A model generated the notes under the pieces. The model searched no databases and had not been told where the DNA came from. It worked only from the letters and a program-made list of their open reading frames with translations. From the NCBI RefSeq assembly GCF_014931605.1, contig NZ_CP053382.1:4278001-4342000 (forward strand): a DNA stretch of 64,000 nucleotides. Reading direction: 5' to 3'. Positions 36,785-46,121 of the stretch are shown here, piece after piece. The translations under genes were made by a program, and so were the position numbers. The stretch's first letter is position 1. The number at the start of each line of letters is the position of its first letter. The stretch is from Halomonas sp. MCCC 1A13316. GTDB taxonomy: Bacteria; Pseudomonadota; Gammaproteobacteria; Pseudomonadales; Halomonadaceae.

Positions 36785-37975
36785 CTAGCGTTCCACCAGC
36801 GCCACGCGGGCGTTGAACCAGTTCATGAACATCGACACCAGCAGGCTGATGGTCAGGTAGACCGCCATGGTCATGGCAATGACTTCGATCGCCTGCCCCG
36901 TCTGGTTGAGGGTCGTGCCGGCAAACACCGAAACCAGGTCCGGATAGCCGATGGCCGTGGCCAGCGAGGAGTTCTTGATCAGGTTGAGGTACTGGCTGGT
37001 CAACGGCGGAATGATCACGCGCAGGGCCTGGGGCAGCACCACCAGGCGCAGCACCAGATTGCGCGGCAGGCTGAGCGCCTGGGCCGCTTCGGTCTGGCCG
37101 TGGGGAATGGCCTGGATGCCCGAACGCACGATCTCGGCAATGAACGAGGCCGTATAGATGGAGAGCGCCAGCCACAGGGCCAGGAACTCGGGGATGATGG
37201 TGACCCCGCCGCGGAAGTTGAAACCACGCAGCTCCGGCAGTTCCCAGGTTACCGGCACGCCGGTCACGACCAGCACCAGTAGCGGCAGGCCGACGATCAT
37301 GCCCAGCGAAATCCAGCCTGCCGGCAGACGCTTGCCGGTTGCCTCGTGGCGGCGCTTGTTCCAGATCACCAGGGCGATGCTGGCCACTACGGCAACCCCG
37401 ATAGCCAGCGGGATCAGGCCGAACCCCGACTCGAACAGCGGCTCGGGCAGAAACAGGCCGCGTACGTTGAGGTAGACCGCTTCGCCCAGCGTCAGGCTGT
37501 CGCGTGGACTGGGCATGGCGCGCAGCACGGCGAAGTACCAGAAGAAGATCTGCAGCAGCAGCGGGATGTTGCGGAAGATTTCGATATAGCCGTTGGCCAG
37601 CCGGGCGATCAGCCAGTTGGGCGAAAGCCGGGCGATGCCGACGGTGAAGCCGATCACGGTGGCCGCCAGGATCCCCAGCGCGGACACCACCAGGGTGTTG
37701 AGCAGGCCCACCACGAAGGTACGGCCATAGGTGCTTTGCGACGAGTAGTCGATCAGGCTCTGAACGATGCCGAAGCCGGCAGTGTTGGTCAGGAAACCGA
37801 AGCCGGTGGTAATGCCGCGGGCAGCGAGGTTGTCCTGGGTATTGCCCACGATGTAGAGCAGGAAGAACACGACCGCGGCGACCAACAAGAACTGAAAGAT
37901 CAGCGCACGCTTGGCGCGGTCGCGCCAGAATGGCGGTTTTGGGCCCACAGACTGGGCCTTGGGTCGAACGGACAT
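36785..37975 (-). CDS. aapQ: General L-amino acid ABC transporter permease AapQ
   Basis: A 396-aa permease of the AapQ/BztB type. An extended N-terminal part (with NLAARGITTGFGFL) precedes the HisMQ domain, whose segments are EIFRNIPLLLQIFFWYF (about 132-148) and SGIQAIPHGQTEAAQALSLPRNLVLRLVVLPQALRVIIPPLTSQ. It follows the aapJ copy nearest to it after 116 bp that include a hairpin. Confidence 0.93.
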   Translation of the reverse strand: MSVRPKAQSVGPKPPFWRDRAKRALIFQFLLVAAVVFFLLYIVGNTQDNLAARGITTGFGFLTNTAGFGIVQSLIDYSSQSTYGRTFVVGLLNTLVVSALGILAATVIGFTVGIARLSPNWLIARLANGYIEIFRNIPLLLQIFFWYFAVLRAMPSPRDSLTLGEAVYLNVRGLFLPEPLFESGFGLIPLAIGVAVVASIALVIWNKRRHEATGKRLPAGWISLGMIVGLPLLVLVVTGVPVTWELPELRGFNFRGGVTIIPEFLALWLALSIYTASFIAEIVRSGIQAIPHGQTEAAQALSLPRNLVLRLVVLPQALRVIIPPLTSQYLNLIKNSSLATAIGYPDLVSVFAGTTLNQTGQAIEVIAMTMAVYLTISLLVSMFMNWFNARVALVER

Positions 37976-38058
37976 GAAGGAACTCTCCGCCTGGATCCGT
38001 CAAGCAGGTATCAGCCATCCGGCCCGGGAGGTATTCGGGCCGGTGGCAGTACGAGGAT

Positions 38059-38081
38059 CGGGGCATCGCGACGATGCCCCG
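38059..38081 (-). terminator. 10-bp hairpin between aapJ and aapQ
   Basis: CGGGGCATCG (38059-38068) pairs perfectly with CGATGCCCCG (38072-38081), loop CGA, 10 bases beyond the aapJ stop. No U-tract follows, suggesting attenuation or mRNA protection that favours the binding protein. Confidence 0.6.
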
Positions 38082-38091
38082 GGCGGTACGA

Positions 38092-39120
38092 TCAGCGAAT
38101 CGGCGGTGCGTAGTGGATGCCGCCTTCGGTCCACAGCGCGTTAATGCCGCGTTCGATTTCGAGCGGAGAGTCCATGCCCACGTTGCGGTCGTAGATCTCG
38201 CCGTAATTGCCTACCTGGCTGATGATGTTGTAGGCCCAGTTGGCGTCCAGGCCCATCGCCTCGCCGTAGTTGCCATCGCGGCCTAGCAGACGGGCGACGT
38301 CGGGGTTTTCGGACTCGAGCATCTCGTCGACATTCTCGCTTGTGATGCCCATTTCTTCAGCGTTGAGCATGGCGAACAGCGACCACTTGACGACGTTGAA
38401 CCACTGGTCGTCGCCCTGGCGAACGACCGGGCCCAGCGGCTCCTTGGAGATGATCTCGGGCAGGATGACCGACTGACTTGGATCGGAGAGCTGGATGCGC
38501 AGCGCTGCCAACTGCGAGGAGTCGGAGGTCAGCACGTCACAGCGGCCGGCCTCGTAGCCGCCCACGGTCTGCTCGGAAGTGTCGAAGACGATGGGGTCGA
38601 ACTGCATGTCGTTGGCGCGGAAATAGTCGGCCACGTTGAGCTCGGTGGTGGTACCGGACTGGACGCAGATCGCCGCACCGTCGAGCTCCTTGGCGCTGGA
38701 AACTCCCAGGTCCTTGTGGATCATGAAGCCGATACCGTCGTAGAAGGTCACACCGGTGAAGTTCAGACCCAAGGTGGTGTCACGGGTGGTCGTCCAGGTG
38801 GTGTTGCGCGAGAGAACGTCGACTTCGCCCGACTGCAGAGCGGTGAAGCGCTCGACGGCGTTCAGCGAGATGTAGCGCACCGCTTCGGAATCGCCGAACA
38901 CCGCCGCCGCCACGGCGCGGCAGACATCCACGTCGAGACCCTGCCACTCGCCCTGGTCGTTCGGTGCCGAGAAGCCCGGCAGGCCATCGCTAACGCCGCA
39001 CTGCACGGCGCCGCGCTCGCGAGTGTTCTCCAGTGTGTCGGCGGAGGCCACGGCGGCGGTTCCCAAAGCCAGTGCCGCTGCGGAAGTGAGCAGCACCCAC
39101 TTGTTCTTGTTGTCGCGCAT
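38092..39120 (-). CDS. aapJ: Amino acid-binding protein AapJ (copy 1)
   Basis: A 342-aa periplasmic receptor with a signal peptide of about 27 residues (ending AVASA). The ligand segments are GVSDGLPGFSAPNDQGEWQGLDVDVCRAVAAAVFGD (in parts, about 38-73), SRNTTWTTTRDTTLG and QSGTTTELNVADYF, as in AapJ/BztA. It is adjacent to aapQMP and is one of two tandem paralogues. Polar and acidic amino acids are the usual ligands. Confidence 0.9.
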   Translation of the reverse strand: MRDNKNKWVLLTSAAALALGTAAVASADTLENTRERGAVQCGVSDGLPGFSAPNDQGEWQGLDVDVCRAVAAAVFGDSEAVRYISLNAVERFTALQSGEVDVLSRNTTWTTTRDTTLGLNFTGVTFYDGIGFMIHKDLGVSSAKELDGAAICVQSGTTTELNVADYFRANDMQFDPIVFDTSEQTVGGYEAGRCDVLTSDSSQLAALRIQLSDPSQSVILPEIISKEPLGPVVRQGDDQWFNVVKWSLFAMLNAEEMGITSENVDEMLESENPDVARLLGRDGNYGEAMGLDANWAYNIISQVGNYGEIYDRNVGMDSPLEIERGINALWTEGGIHYAPPIR

Positions 39121-39296
39121 GAAAGATCCCTCGTAGGTCTATTGTCTTTTGGACGATGCATGCCGGAGCATGTGCCAGCACCTTAGCAAGGTTTGTTCCA
39201 AGGCAGGGATAGTGCAGGCAAAACTCTTATTCAACGGTCGTGCCGGAGGCGATCCAGCCTGAACCGCCGCCCCGCTTTGGTGCAACCGGGCATGCC

Positions 39297-40319
39297 TCAG
39301 CGCACCGGCGGCGCATAATGCAGCCCGCCCTCGGTCCACAGGGCATTCTGGCCGCGCTCAATATTGAAACCGGAGCCGGCACCCACATTGCGCTCGAACA
39401 TCTCACCGTAGTTGCCCACCTGCTTGACGATCCGGTAAGCCCAGTCCACGGTGAGCCCCATGCCCTCGCCGTAGTTGCCATCGCGGCCCAGCAGGCGAGC
39501 GATGTCGGGGTTGTCGGATTCGAGCATCTCGTCGACGTTGGCCTGAGTGATGCCCAACTCCTCGGCATTGAGCATGGCGAACAGCGACCACTTGACGATG
39601 TTGAACCACTGGTCGTCGCCCTGCCGTACGGCCGGCCCCAGCGGTTCCTTGGAGATGACTTCGGGCAGCACCATGGCGCTGTCAGGGTCGGCAAGCTGCA
39701 TACGCTGAGCGTAGAGCTGGGAAGCATCGGAGCTGAGCACATCGCAGCGCCCTGCCTCGAAACCTGCTATCGACTGCTCCGGTGAGTCAAACACCACCGG
39801 CTCGTACTCCATGCCGTTGGCGCGGAAGTAGTCGGCCAAGTTGAGTTCGCTGGTAGTGCCGGACTGGGTACACACTGCAGCCCCATCGAGCTCCGTGGCG
39901 CTCTCAACACCCAGATCGCTGGCCACCAGGAAGGCCTGGCCATCGTAGTAGCTGACGCCGGTAAAGTTGACGCCCAGCGTCGTATCCCGGCTCGAGGTCC
40001 AGGTCGTGGTACGCGAGAGCACGTCCACTTCGCTCGACTGCAGGGCCGTGAACCGTTCCACCGAGTTCAGCGGCACGAAGTGCACCTTTTCGGCGTCACC
40101 CAGCACCGCGGCGGCGATGGCCCGGCAGACGTCGGTATCCAGGCCTCGATAGTCATCTTCGTCGTCCAGCGCCGAGAAGCCCGGCTGGGCAGCATTGACG
40201 CCACAGCGCACTTGGTCCTGCTCGCGAACATCGTCGAGCGTGGCCGCCTGGGCCAAGCCGATGCCGCCAAGCATCAGCACCGACGATGCCAGCCAAGCCA
40301 ACCTGCCATGTTGGGTCAT
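39297..40319 (-). CDS. aapJ: Amino acid-binding protein AapJ (copy 2)
   Basis: A 340-aa paralogue of the neighbouring AapJ, with a signal peptide ending LAQA (about 25 aa). Large parts are nearly identical to copy 1, for example SKEPLGPAVRQGDDQWFNIVKWS and ARLLGRDGNYGE, while the N-terminal ligand region has diverged. There are 176 bp between the copies and no strong hairpin, so each may have its own promoter. Two receptors for one permease would broaden the substrate range. Confidence 0.88.
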   Translation of the reverse strand: MTQHGRLAWLASSVLMLGGIGLAQAATLDDVREQDQVRCGVNAAQPGFSALDDEDDYRGLDTDVCRAIAAAVLGDAEKVHFVPLNSVERFTALQSSEVDVLSRTTTWTSSRDTTLGVNFTGVSYYDGQAFLVASDLGVESATELDGAAVCTQSGTTSELNLADYFRANGMEYEPVVFDSPEQSIAGFEAGRCDVLSSDASQLYAQRMQLADPDSAMVLPEVISKEPLGPAVRQGDDQWFNIVKWSLFAMLNAEELGITQANVDEMLESDNPDIARLLGRDGNYGEGMGLTVDWAYRIVKQVGNYGEMFERNVGAGSGFNIERGQNALWTEGGLHYAPPVR

Positions 40320-40458
40320 GTCGTTCCCTCGTTATTGTTGATCATCAGGCCCTCTAGCAAGGCCTCGCTTATGCTTAGCGCATCCTCACGACTCCTGCAC
40401 GACGCTTCGCTGCCCGCTCTCCCCTTGCCTTCAACGAAGAATATTTAGCCACTAAAGA

Positions 40459-40489
40459 AAACGCCCCGCAGGCCGGGCCTGCGGGGCGA
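40459..40489 (-). terminator. Rho-independent terminator of ahpCF
   Basis: CGCCCCGCAGGC (40463-40474) pairs perfectly with GCCTGCGGGGCG (40478-40489), loop CGG. On the minus strand it is followed by TTTTCTTT, 26 bases after the ahpF stop. Confidence 0.88.
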
Positions 40490-40514
40490 ACATTCTGCCA
40501 GTGACGAATCGAGG

Positions 40515-42071
40515 TCAGTGCCGAATGAGATAGTCGAAGGCGCCCAGGGCGGCTTTCGAACCTTCGCCCATGGCGATGACGATCTGCTTGTAGGGCACGG
40601 TGGTTACGTCGCCGGCGGCGAAGATGCCGGGAACCGACGTCATGCCGCGCTCGTCGATCACGATCTCGCCGCGCGGCGACAGCTCGATCGACGAATCGGT
40701 AAGCCACTCGGTATTGGGCACCAGGCCGATCTGCACGAAGATGCCTTCCAGTTCGAGCTGTTTGATTTCGCCGCTGACGCGCTCCTCGAAGGTGAGACCG
40801 GTTACCCGGGTGCCGTCGCCGTTGACCTCGGTGGTGCGGGCGCCGAGGATGATCTCGACGTTGGGCAGGCTGCGCAGCTTCTTCTGCAGCACCGCGTCGG
40901 CGCGCATCTCGTCCATGAACTCGATCAGCGTCACATGGCCGACGATGCCGGCCAGGTCGATGGCCGCCTCGACGCCGGAGTTGCCGCCGCCGATCACCGC
41001 CACGCGCTTGCCCTTGAACAGCGGGCCATCGCAGTGGGGGCAGTAAGCCACACCCTTGTTGCGGTACTCGGCCTCGCCGGGCACGTTCATCTCGCGCCAG
41101 CGGGCACCGGTAGAGAGAATCAGCGTCCGGCTCTTGAGGCTGGCACCGGATTCGAATACCACCTCATGCTCGCCGCCCTGATCCGCCGCCGGAACCAGTT
41201 TCACGGCGCGCTGCAGGTTCATGATGTCGGCTTCATACTCCTTGACGTGCTCCTCCAGCGCCGCGGCCAGCTTGGGGCCTTCGGTATAGGGCACGGAGAT
41301 AAAGTTCTCGATGGCCATGGTGTCGAGCACCTGGCCGCCGAAGCGTTCGGCCGCCACACCGGTGCGGATACCCTTGCGCGCAGCGTAGATGGCCGACGCG
41401 GCGCCGGCCGGGCCACCGCCCACCACCAGCACGTCGAACGGATCCTTCTCGTTGAGCTTGGCCGCCTCGCGCTTGGCCGCCCCCGTGTCGACCTTGGCCA
41501 GGATCTGCTCGAGGCTCATGCGACCCTGGTCGAAGGGTTCCCCATTGAGAAAGATGCTCGGCACCGACATGACCTGGCGCTCTTCCACCTCGTCCTGGAA
41601 CAGCGCCCCATCGATGGCGACGTGACGCACATTGGGGTTGAGGATCGCCATCAGGTTCAGTGCCTGCACCACGTCGGGGCAGTTCTGGCAGGAGAGCGAA
41701 TAGTAGGTCTCGAAGTGCAGCTCTCCCTCGAGCGACTTGATCTGCTCGATGGTGTCGTCGCCGACCTTGGGCGGATGGCCGCCGACCTGCAGCAGGGCCA
41801 GCACCAGCGAGGTGAACTCATGGCCCATGGGGATGCCGGCGAATACCAGGCCGGTCTCCTCGCCGGGGCGATTCAGCGCGAAGGAGGGCTTGCGCGCGTC
41901 CCCGCCATCGAGGCGCAGGCTGATCTTGTCGCAGAGGCTCTCGATGTCCTTGAGTAGTCCGTGAAGCTCCTTTGACTTGGCGCCATCATCGAGGGACGCG
42001 ACGATCTCGAACGGCTGAGTGACCTTCTGCAGGTAGGCTTTTAGCTGGCTTTTCAGATTGTCGTCCAACAT
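40515..42071 (-). CDS. ahpF: Alkyl hydroperoxide reductase subunit F
   Basis: NADH-dependent FAD disulfide reductase that regenerates AhpC, 518 aa. The N-terminal double thioredoxin-like domain has the CQNC redox pair (about 127-130). The FAD site is [19 protein letters not shown] (about 215-233), the active-site pair is CPHC (about 341-344), and the NADH motif is [20 protein letters not shown] 42071 ([11 protein letters not shown]) is preferred: AAGGAAA lies at good spacing and it matches the family N-terminus; 42089 adds six residues. ahpC is upstream. Confidence 0.95.
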   Translation of the reverse strand: MLDDNLKSQLKAYLQKVTQPFEIVASLDDGAKSKELHGLLKDIESLCDKISLRLDGGDARKPSFALNRPGEETGLVFAGIPMGHEFTSLVLALLQVGGHPPKVGDDTIEQIKSLEGELHFETYYSLSCQNCPDVVQALNLMAILNPNVRHVAIDGALFQDEVEERQVMSVPSIFLNGEPFDQGRMSLEQILAKVDTGAAKREAAKLNEKDPFDVLVVGGGPAGAASAIYAARKGIRTGVAAERFGGQVLDTMAIENFISVPYTEGPKLAAALEEHVKEYEADIMNLQRAVKLVPAADQGGEHEVVFESGASLKSRTLILSTGARWREMNVPGEAEYRNKGVAYCPHCDGPLFKGKRVAVIGGGNSGVEAAIDLAGIVGHVTLIEFMDEMRADAVLQKKLRSLPNVEIILGARTTEVNGDGTRVTGLTFEERVSGEIKQLELEGIFVQIGLVPNTEWLTDSSIELSPRGEIVIDERGMTSVPGIFAAGDVTTVPYKQIVIAMGEGSKAALGAFDYLIRH

Positions 42072-42174
42072 GACAGCGGTTTCCTTCATGTCTGGCTCAA
42101 GAACGACGACAAGTCGTCACCACAGCGCGGATCGGAGTCTGCGCAGGTACCGGCTTGCACGTCTTGGAAAGAGA

Positions 42175-42197
42175 GCCCGGGCAGCACATGCCCGGGC
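42175..42197 (-). terminator. 9-bp hairpin between ahpC and ahpF
   Basis: GCCCGGGCA (42175-42183) pairs perfectly with TGCCCGGGC (42189-42197), loop of five, followed on the minus strand by TCTCTTTCC. It is probably a partial terminator that makes AhpC more abundant than AhpF. Confidence 0.65.
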
Positions 42198-42248
42198 GTA
42201 TTACATGCACGAGGTCAGGGGATAGCCTCGCGGGTCTTGGCAGACCGC

Positions 42249-42812
42249 TTAGATCTTGCCGACCAGGTCCAGGGACGGAGCGAGAGTCTCTTCGCCTTCC
42301 TTCCACTTGGCCGGGCAGACTTCGTTCGGGTTGCTGCGCACGTACTGGGCGGCCTTGACCTTGCGCAGCAGCTCTTCGGCGTTACGGCCGATATTGCCGG
42401 CGTTGATCTCGACGATCTGGATCTTGCCGTCGGGGTCGACCACGAAGGTACCGCGCTCGGCCAGGCCGGCGTCTTCGATCAGCACTTCGAAGTTACGCGA
42501 GATCTGCAGGGTCGGGTCGGCCAGCATCGGATACTGCAGCTTGCCGATGGTCTCGGAGCTGTCGTGCCACGCCTTGTGGGTGAAGTGGGTGTCGGTGGAG
42601 ACGCTGTAGATCTCAACGCCCAGCTTCTTGAATTCCGCGTAGTTGTCCGCCAGGTCACCCAGCTCGGTGGGGCAGACGAAGGTGAAGTCGGCCGGATAGA
42701 AGAAGAAAATGCTCCACTGGCCCTTCAGGTCGGCGTCGGAGACGTCGACGAACTCGCCATTGTGGTAAGCGGTGGCCTTGAACGGCTTGACTTCGGTATT
42801 GATCAGGGACAT
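42249..42812 (-). CDS. ahpC: Alkyl hydroperoxide reductase subunit C (2-Cys peroxiredoxin)
   Basis: A 187-aa typical 2-Cys peroxiredoxin that reduces hydrogen peroxide and organic peroxides. The peroxidatic Cys is in [12 protein letters not shown] (about 47) and the resolving Cys in [11 protein letters not shown] (about 166). The GDG.. structural segment and the C-terminal helix are intact. It heads the ahpC-ahpF operon, 159 bp upstream of ahpF with a hairpin in between. The upstream 130 bp is AT-richer than average, and I could not confirm an OxyR site. Confidence 0.96.
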   Translation of the reverse strand: MSLINTEVKPFKATAYHNGEFVDVSDADLKGQWSIFFFYPADFTFVCPTELGDLADNYAEFKKLGVEIYSVSTDTHFTHKAWHDSSETIGKLQYPMLADPTLQISRNFEVLIEDAGLAERGTFVVDPDGKIQIVEINAGNIGRNAEELLRKVKAAQYVRSNPNEVCPAKWKEGEETLAPSLDLVGKI

Positions 42813-42944
42813 TCAGCAAAGCTCCATTTCAGTCGTTAGTGGGGTCATCCGAATACGGGGCATATCATATCCATCGCAACCGATAGGCGAAAATTGATTG
42901 CCACCATGGTTCCGATAAGGCTTGTCTATGGTGACACCCGCGCC

Positions 42945-43379
42945 TCATTGCAAGGCGACTGCCTCACCCTGGCGGTTCAGCGCCAGGAAGCTCTGGGTAT
43001 TGCCCATCTGCAGCGCTTCGACCATACGCTGCAGCTGGCGTTCGACGGCATCGTCGGCCACGGCCTCGCCGCCGCTGCCTGACAGTGCCCCGACGAACAC
43101 GATGTCCCATTCGATCCCGGTACGCTGCGACTCCTCCTCCAGTGCCGCCATGTCGCTGAGTTCTTCAGGCGACTTGTCGACGCACAGCACCGGGGTGAGG
43201 ACGCCGCCCTCCCCTTGCTCGAAGCGCCGGTGCTGCTCAGCGGTGGGGTTGTCCGGCAGCTCGGCGCGGGTGAAGACGAACAGCAGCCGCTGCGGCTCGG
43301 ACTGACGCCGAGCTTCTTCCAGCAGATCGGCAAAACGAGAAATGGCCAAGCGGACCTCCGTGAATTGCAGCCCCGGCAT
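42945..43379 (-). CDS. Conserved-looking hypothetical protein
   Basis: A 144-aa cytosolic protein I do not recognise. It starts MPGLQFTEVRLAISRFADLLEEARRQ and contains LLFVFTRAELPDNPTAEQHRRFEQGEGGVLTPVLCVDKSPEEL, then WDIVFVGALSGSGGE. The alternation of strands and helices suggests a compact alpha/beta domain. Codon use is like the neighbours. ATG 43379 is chosen because the protein-like composition begins there; the open frame continues to 43694 in shadow sequence of the next gene. Confidence 0.6.
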   Translation of the reverse strand: MPGLQFTEVRLAISRFADLLEEARRQSEPQRLLFVFTRAELPDNPTAEQHRRFEQGEGGVLTPVLCVDKSPEELSDMAALEEESQRTGIEWDIVFVGALSGSGGEAVADDAVERQLQRMVEALQMGNTQSFLALNRQGEAVALQ

Positions 43380-43461
43380 GGGGCGATAAGTACGGGCGCC
43401 GGCCTGCCCGGCGCTGTTGCGGATACCATAGCGCAATCGCCAACGGCATGCCTGACCTCGG

Positions 43462-44634
43462 TCAAGGTGTGGTCTGTGTTCGTGCCGGAAAGCGCACCAA
43501 CACTTCACGTTGCTCGCCGCTGCGGACGATTTCCAACGGCAGCAGAGTGCCAGGCGGCTGGCGCTGCACCCGCCGCGTGAGGTCGGCGGGTTGCGCCAGG
43601 CTCTCACCGGCCGCCCGCAGGATGATGTCCCCCTCCTCCAGGCCCGAGCGCTCGGCCACGGAGTCTTCGAGCATGCCCTGGATCTCGACTCCATCTGCGT
43701 GGGACGCGACGAGCACCCCCAGCTGCATCGCCGGCTCGGCTTCCGCCACCTCGGACAGTGCGAACACGGCCCGAGCCAAGCCCGCGGGCAGCGGCTCGCA
43801 CTCTTCAGCGCCTACCGCCCAGGGCAACAGGGCGACGGGGTCCTCGACACCCAGGTCAGCGAGCTGGTGGGGCACACCGTGACCATACTGCAGGTGGCCC
43901 TGGCCGATCAGACCGACAACCAGTTCGGCCTCGCCAGTCGCCTTCGCCAGCCCGGCGGCCATCGCCCGATCCCACACCAGTTGCGCCGCGATAAAGCGCT
44001 CGAGACCCTCGTTGTCATCCGAGTTCGAGTGCTGAGCATGAATGGCGGTCAGGCGCTCACGATAGTCGGGTGAGGCCTCGGCCGGAGCGGAAATACCGAA
44101 GCGCTCTGCTTCGGGTATCGCCTGCCAGCCCTCCTCGACCAGCCTCCCTCGCAGGTCGGGCGTGACGTTGAGGGCCACGACCGGCACTCGCTGCAGTCGG
44201 GCGAAATGGAGAATCGGCAGGTAGAGTTCGGGGTCGAAGCCCCAGGCGCCGTACCAGTCGCTCGCTTCGAGAAAATTCGCCTCGTCGAGTTCGCCCGCCA
44301 CCCAGGCGTCCAGGGCCGGCTGGGCCTCGCGCGGCAGCATCTCCAGGCCGATCGCCATATCCGGGCGCAGTGCATACAGCCCGGCCAGCACGTGCAGCTG
44401 CCAGCGGTGTTGGTCGATGCGATCGTGCTGCTCGCCAAGCATGACCACGTCGCGCCCGGCCAGTTCGGCGAACAGCGCGGCGCTATCCAGATGCTCACCG
44501 CCGGGCTCATACCACTGGCCGGGGTCGGGGCAGGTGTCGGCACGCACCGGCAGGGTCGCAGGTGTCAGGGACAGGCAGGCCAGCATGGCCGGCGTGTGCA
44601 ACCAAGGGAACGAGTATCGCATCGGCATCTCCAA
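43462..44634 (-). CDS. ChaN-like iron/heme-binding domain fused to a PDZ domain
   Basis: A 390-aa exported protein. A signal peptide ends near LPVRA (about 33). The ChaN/DUF399 domain (about 40-285) has the hallmark VVMLGEQHDRIDQHRWQ and AIGLEMLPREAQPALDAW, plus ELVVGLIGQGHLQYGHGVPHQL. A PDZ domain follows at about 300-385 (LGVLVAS, GMLEDSVAERSGLEEGDIILRAAGES, LTRRVQRQPPGTLLPLEIVR). ChaN binds heme in Campylobacter as a lipoprotein; PDZ domains bind protein termini. The fusion suggests a periplasmic heme or metal handling role tied to protein quality control, which is inference. Confidence 0.8.
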   Translation of the reverse strand: MEMPMRYSFPWLHTPAMLACLSLTPATLPVRADTCPDPGQWYEPGGEHLDSAALFAELAGRDVVMLGEQHDRIDQHRWQLHVLAGLYALRPDMAIGLEMLPREAQPALDAWVAGELDEANFLEASDWYGAWGFDPELYLPILHFARLQRVPVVALNVTPDLRGRLVEEGWQAIPEAERFGISAPAEASPDYRERLTAIHAQHSNSDDNEGLERFIAAQLVWDRAMAAGLAKATGEAELVVGLIGQGHLQYGHGVPHQLADLGVEDPVALLPWAVGAEECEPLPAGLARAVFALSEVAEAEPAMQLGVLVASHADGVEIQGMLEDSVAERSGLEEGDIILRAAGESLAQPADLTRRVQRQPPGTLLPLEIVRSGEQREVLVRFPARTQTTP

Positions 44635-44679
44635 TCGAGCTGCCGACCATGATGGCGCATTGCGCCCTGCCTAGCAGCA

Positions 44680-45984
44680 TCAGGCTGCCTCCTCCTGCCT
44701 CTCGTCGCCAGCGCTCTCTTCGAAGTGGAACTCCAGTTGGGTCGGCTCCAGGCGCGGGTCGAGTTCAGCGAAATGCGGCGTCTCCAGCGTGGGCACCGCG
44801 ACGAAGGGCTCCTGCTCGACTTCCTCGATGGGAACCCCGGGACGGCGGCGCAAGCGCAGCGCCACGAACGCCGCCAGGATCAGCGAGGCACCGCCAAGGA
44901 ACACCCATAGCCCATCGGGGCCCACCAGGCGCATGACCAGCGAGGCGGTAAAGGGACCGATGATCGAGCCGATGCCGTACCAGATCATCAGCTTGGCATT
45001 GGCGGCCACGACCTCGCCGGGTTCGAGCCAGTCGTTGGTATGCGCCAGGCTCAGGGCGTAGAGGGTATGCAGCATGGCGGTATGGAAGCAGGCCGCCACG
45101 ACCAGCATCCAGAAATCGATGCGCACCATCATCGACACGAAGATGCCGGATAAGGTCATCATCACGGCCATGCCGAGGATCACCTTGCGCCGGTCGATGT
45201 AGTCCGAAAGCCGCCCCAACCCCCACTGGGCGAACAGCGCCACCATGGTGGTGATCGCCATGAAGCGCGCCGTCTCGCCGGTGGTCAGGCCGATCTCCTG
45301 ACCGTAGAACGGCGTCATGGCAAAGAAGGCCTGCACCATCATGCCGGCGGTAAAGGCGCCGACCAGGCCTACCGGGGCGCGCTTGAACAGCGCCTTGAGG
45401 CGGATCTTCTGCGGCTGGAAGTCGTGGGCCTGGCGTGGGCCGTGGATGCGTACGATCGATAGCGGCACCAGCGACAGGGCGAACAGCATGCCGACCAGGG
45501 AGAACAGCGCCGGCCCCGCCGGATCGCCGAAGTTGAGCAGCCACTGCCCGCCGGCCAGCGACAGGGTCGAGATGATCATGTAGAGCGCCAGCACCCGGCC
45601 GCGATTTTCGTTGGTCGACTCCCCCGAGACCCATGACTCCATCACCATCAACATGCCCGCGGTGGCAACCCCGCCGATCAGCCGCCAGGCCAGCCAGGCC
45701 CAGGGGTTGACCCACAGGCCGTGGAGCATGGCAGTGACCGCCAGCAGGCCGGCACAGGCGGAAAAAACGCGGATATGGCCAACGCTGCGGATGCGCTTCT
45801 CCAGCGCATAGCTGCCCAGCACGAAGCCGAGCGAGAAACTCGACATCAGCAGGCCCGCCATGTGCGAGGGAAAGCCCTCCATGGACATGCGCACCCCGAG
45901 CAGGGTCATGATCAGGCCGTGGCCGAGCAGGAAACTGATTTCGCAGACGAACAGAATCGGAAGGGTAGCCGGTAGACTGCGCAA
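44680..45984 (-). CDS. Major facilitator superfamily transporter (YcaD-like)
   Basis: A 434-aa carrier with 12 helices and a large central loop around 200-215 (RAPVG). Motif A-like sequence RLSDYIDRRKVILG (about 257-270) and WRLIGGVATAGMLMVMESWV (about 100-119) fit the UMF1/YcaD-like MFS groups. A TTG start at 45984 is preferred since GGAG lies seven bases upstream; the frame opens at a GTG at 46023. The C-terminal tail is acidic. The substrate is unknown. Confidence 0.8.
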   Translation of the reverse strand: MRSLPATLPILFVCEISFLLGHGLIMTLLGVRMSMEGFPSHMAGLLMSSFSLGFVLGSYALEKRIRSVGHIRVFSACAGLLAVTAMLHGLWVNPWAWLAWRLIGGVATAGMLMVMESWVSGESTNENRGRVLALYMIISTLSLAGGQWLLNFGDPAGPALFSLVGMLFALSLVPLSIVRIHGPRQAHDFQPQKIRLKALFKRAPVGLVGAFTAGMMVQAFFAMTPFYGQEIGLTTGETARFMAITTMVALFAQWGLGRLSDYIDRRKVILGMAVMMTLSGIFVSMMVRIDFWMLVVAACFHTAMLHTLYALSLAHTNDWLEPGEVVAANAKLMIWYGIGSIIGPFTASLVMRLVGPDGLWVFLGGASLILAAFVALRLRRRPGVPIEEVEQEPFVAVPTLETPHFAELDPRLEPTQLEFHFEESAGDERQEEAA

Positions 45985-46094
45985 GATGTCACTCCGTTGA
46001 CGATGCCGGACGCGGTATTGCACCGCGTCCGGCAGGGTTCATGCGCGCTTCAGTGTAGAGCGTTCCCCCGGACTGTCGCCAGCCACCAAGCGAG

Positions 46095-46121
46095 AGTCGC
46101 CGTTCGTACCCGACGGCGACT
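46095..46121 (-). terminator. Hairpin after the autotransporter gene
   Basis: AGTCGCCG (46095-46102) pairs with CGGCGACT (46114-46121) around an 11-base loop, directly beyond the stop codon. There is no U-tract, so termination is tentative. Confidence 0.4.

Noticed and set aside
42813..42944. OxyR site upstream of ahpC
   Set aside because: CGATAGGC and CGATAAGG are reminiscent of half-sites, but the ATAG-N7-CTAT spacing is not present clearly enough to claim it.
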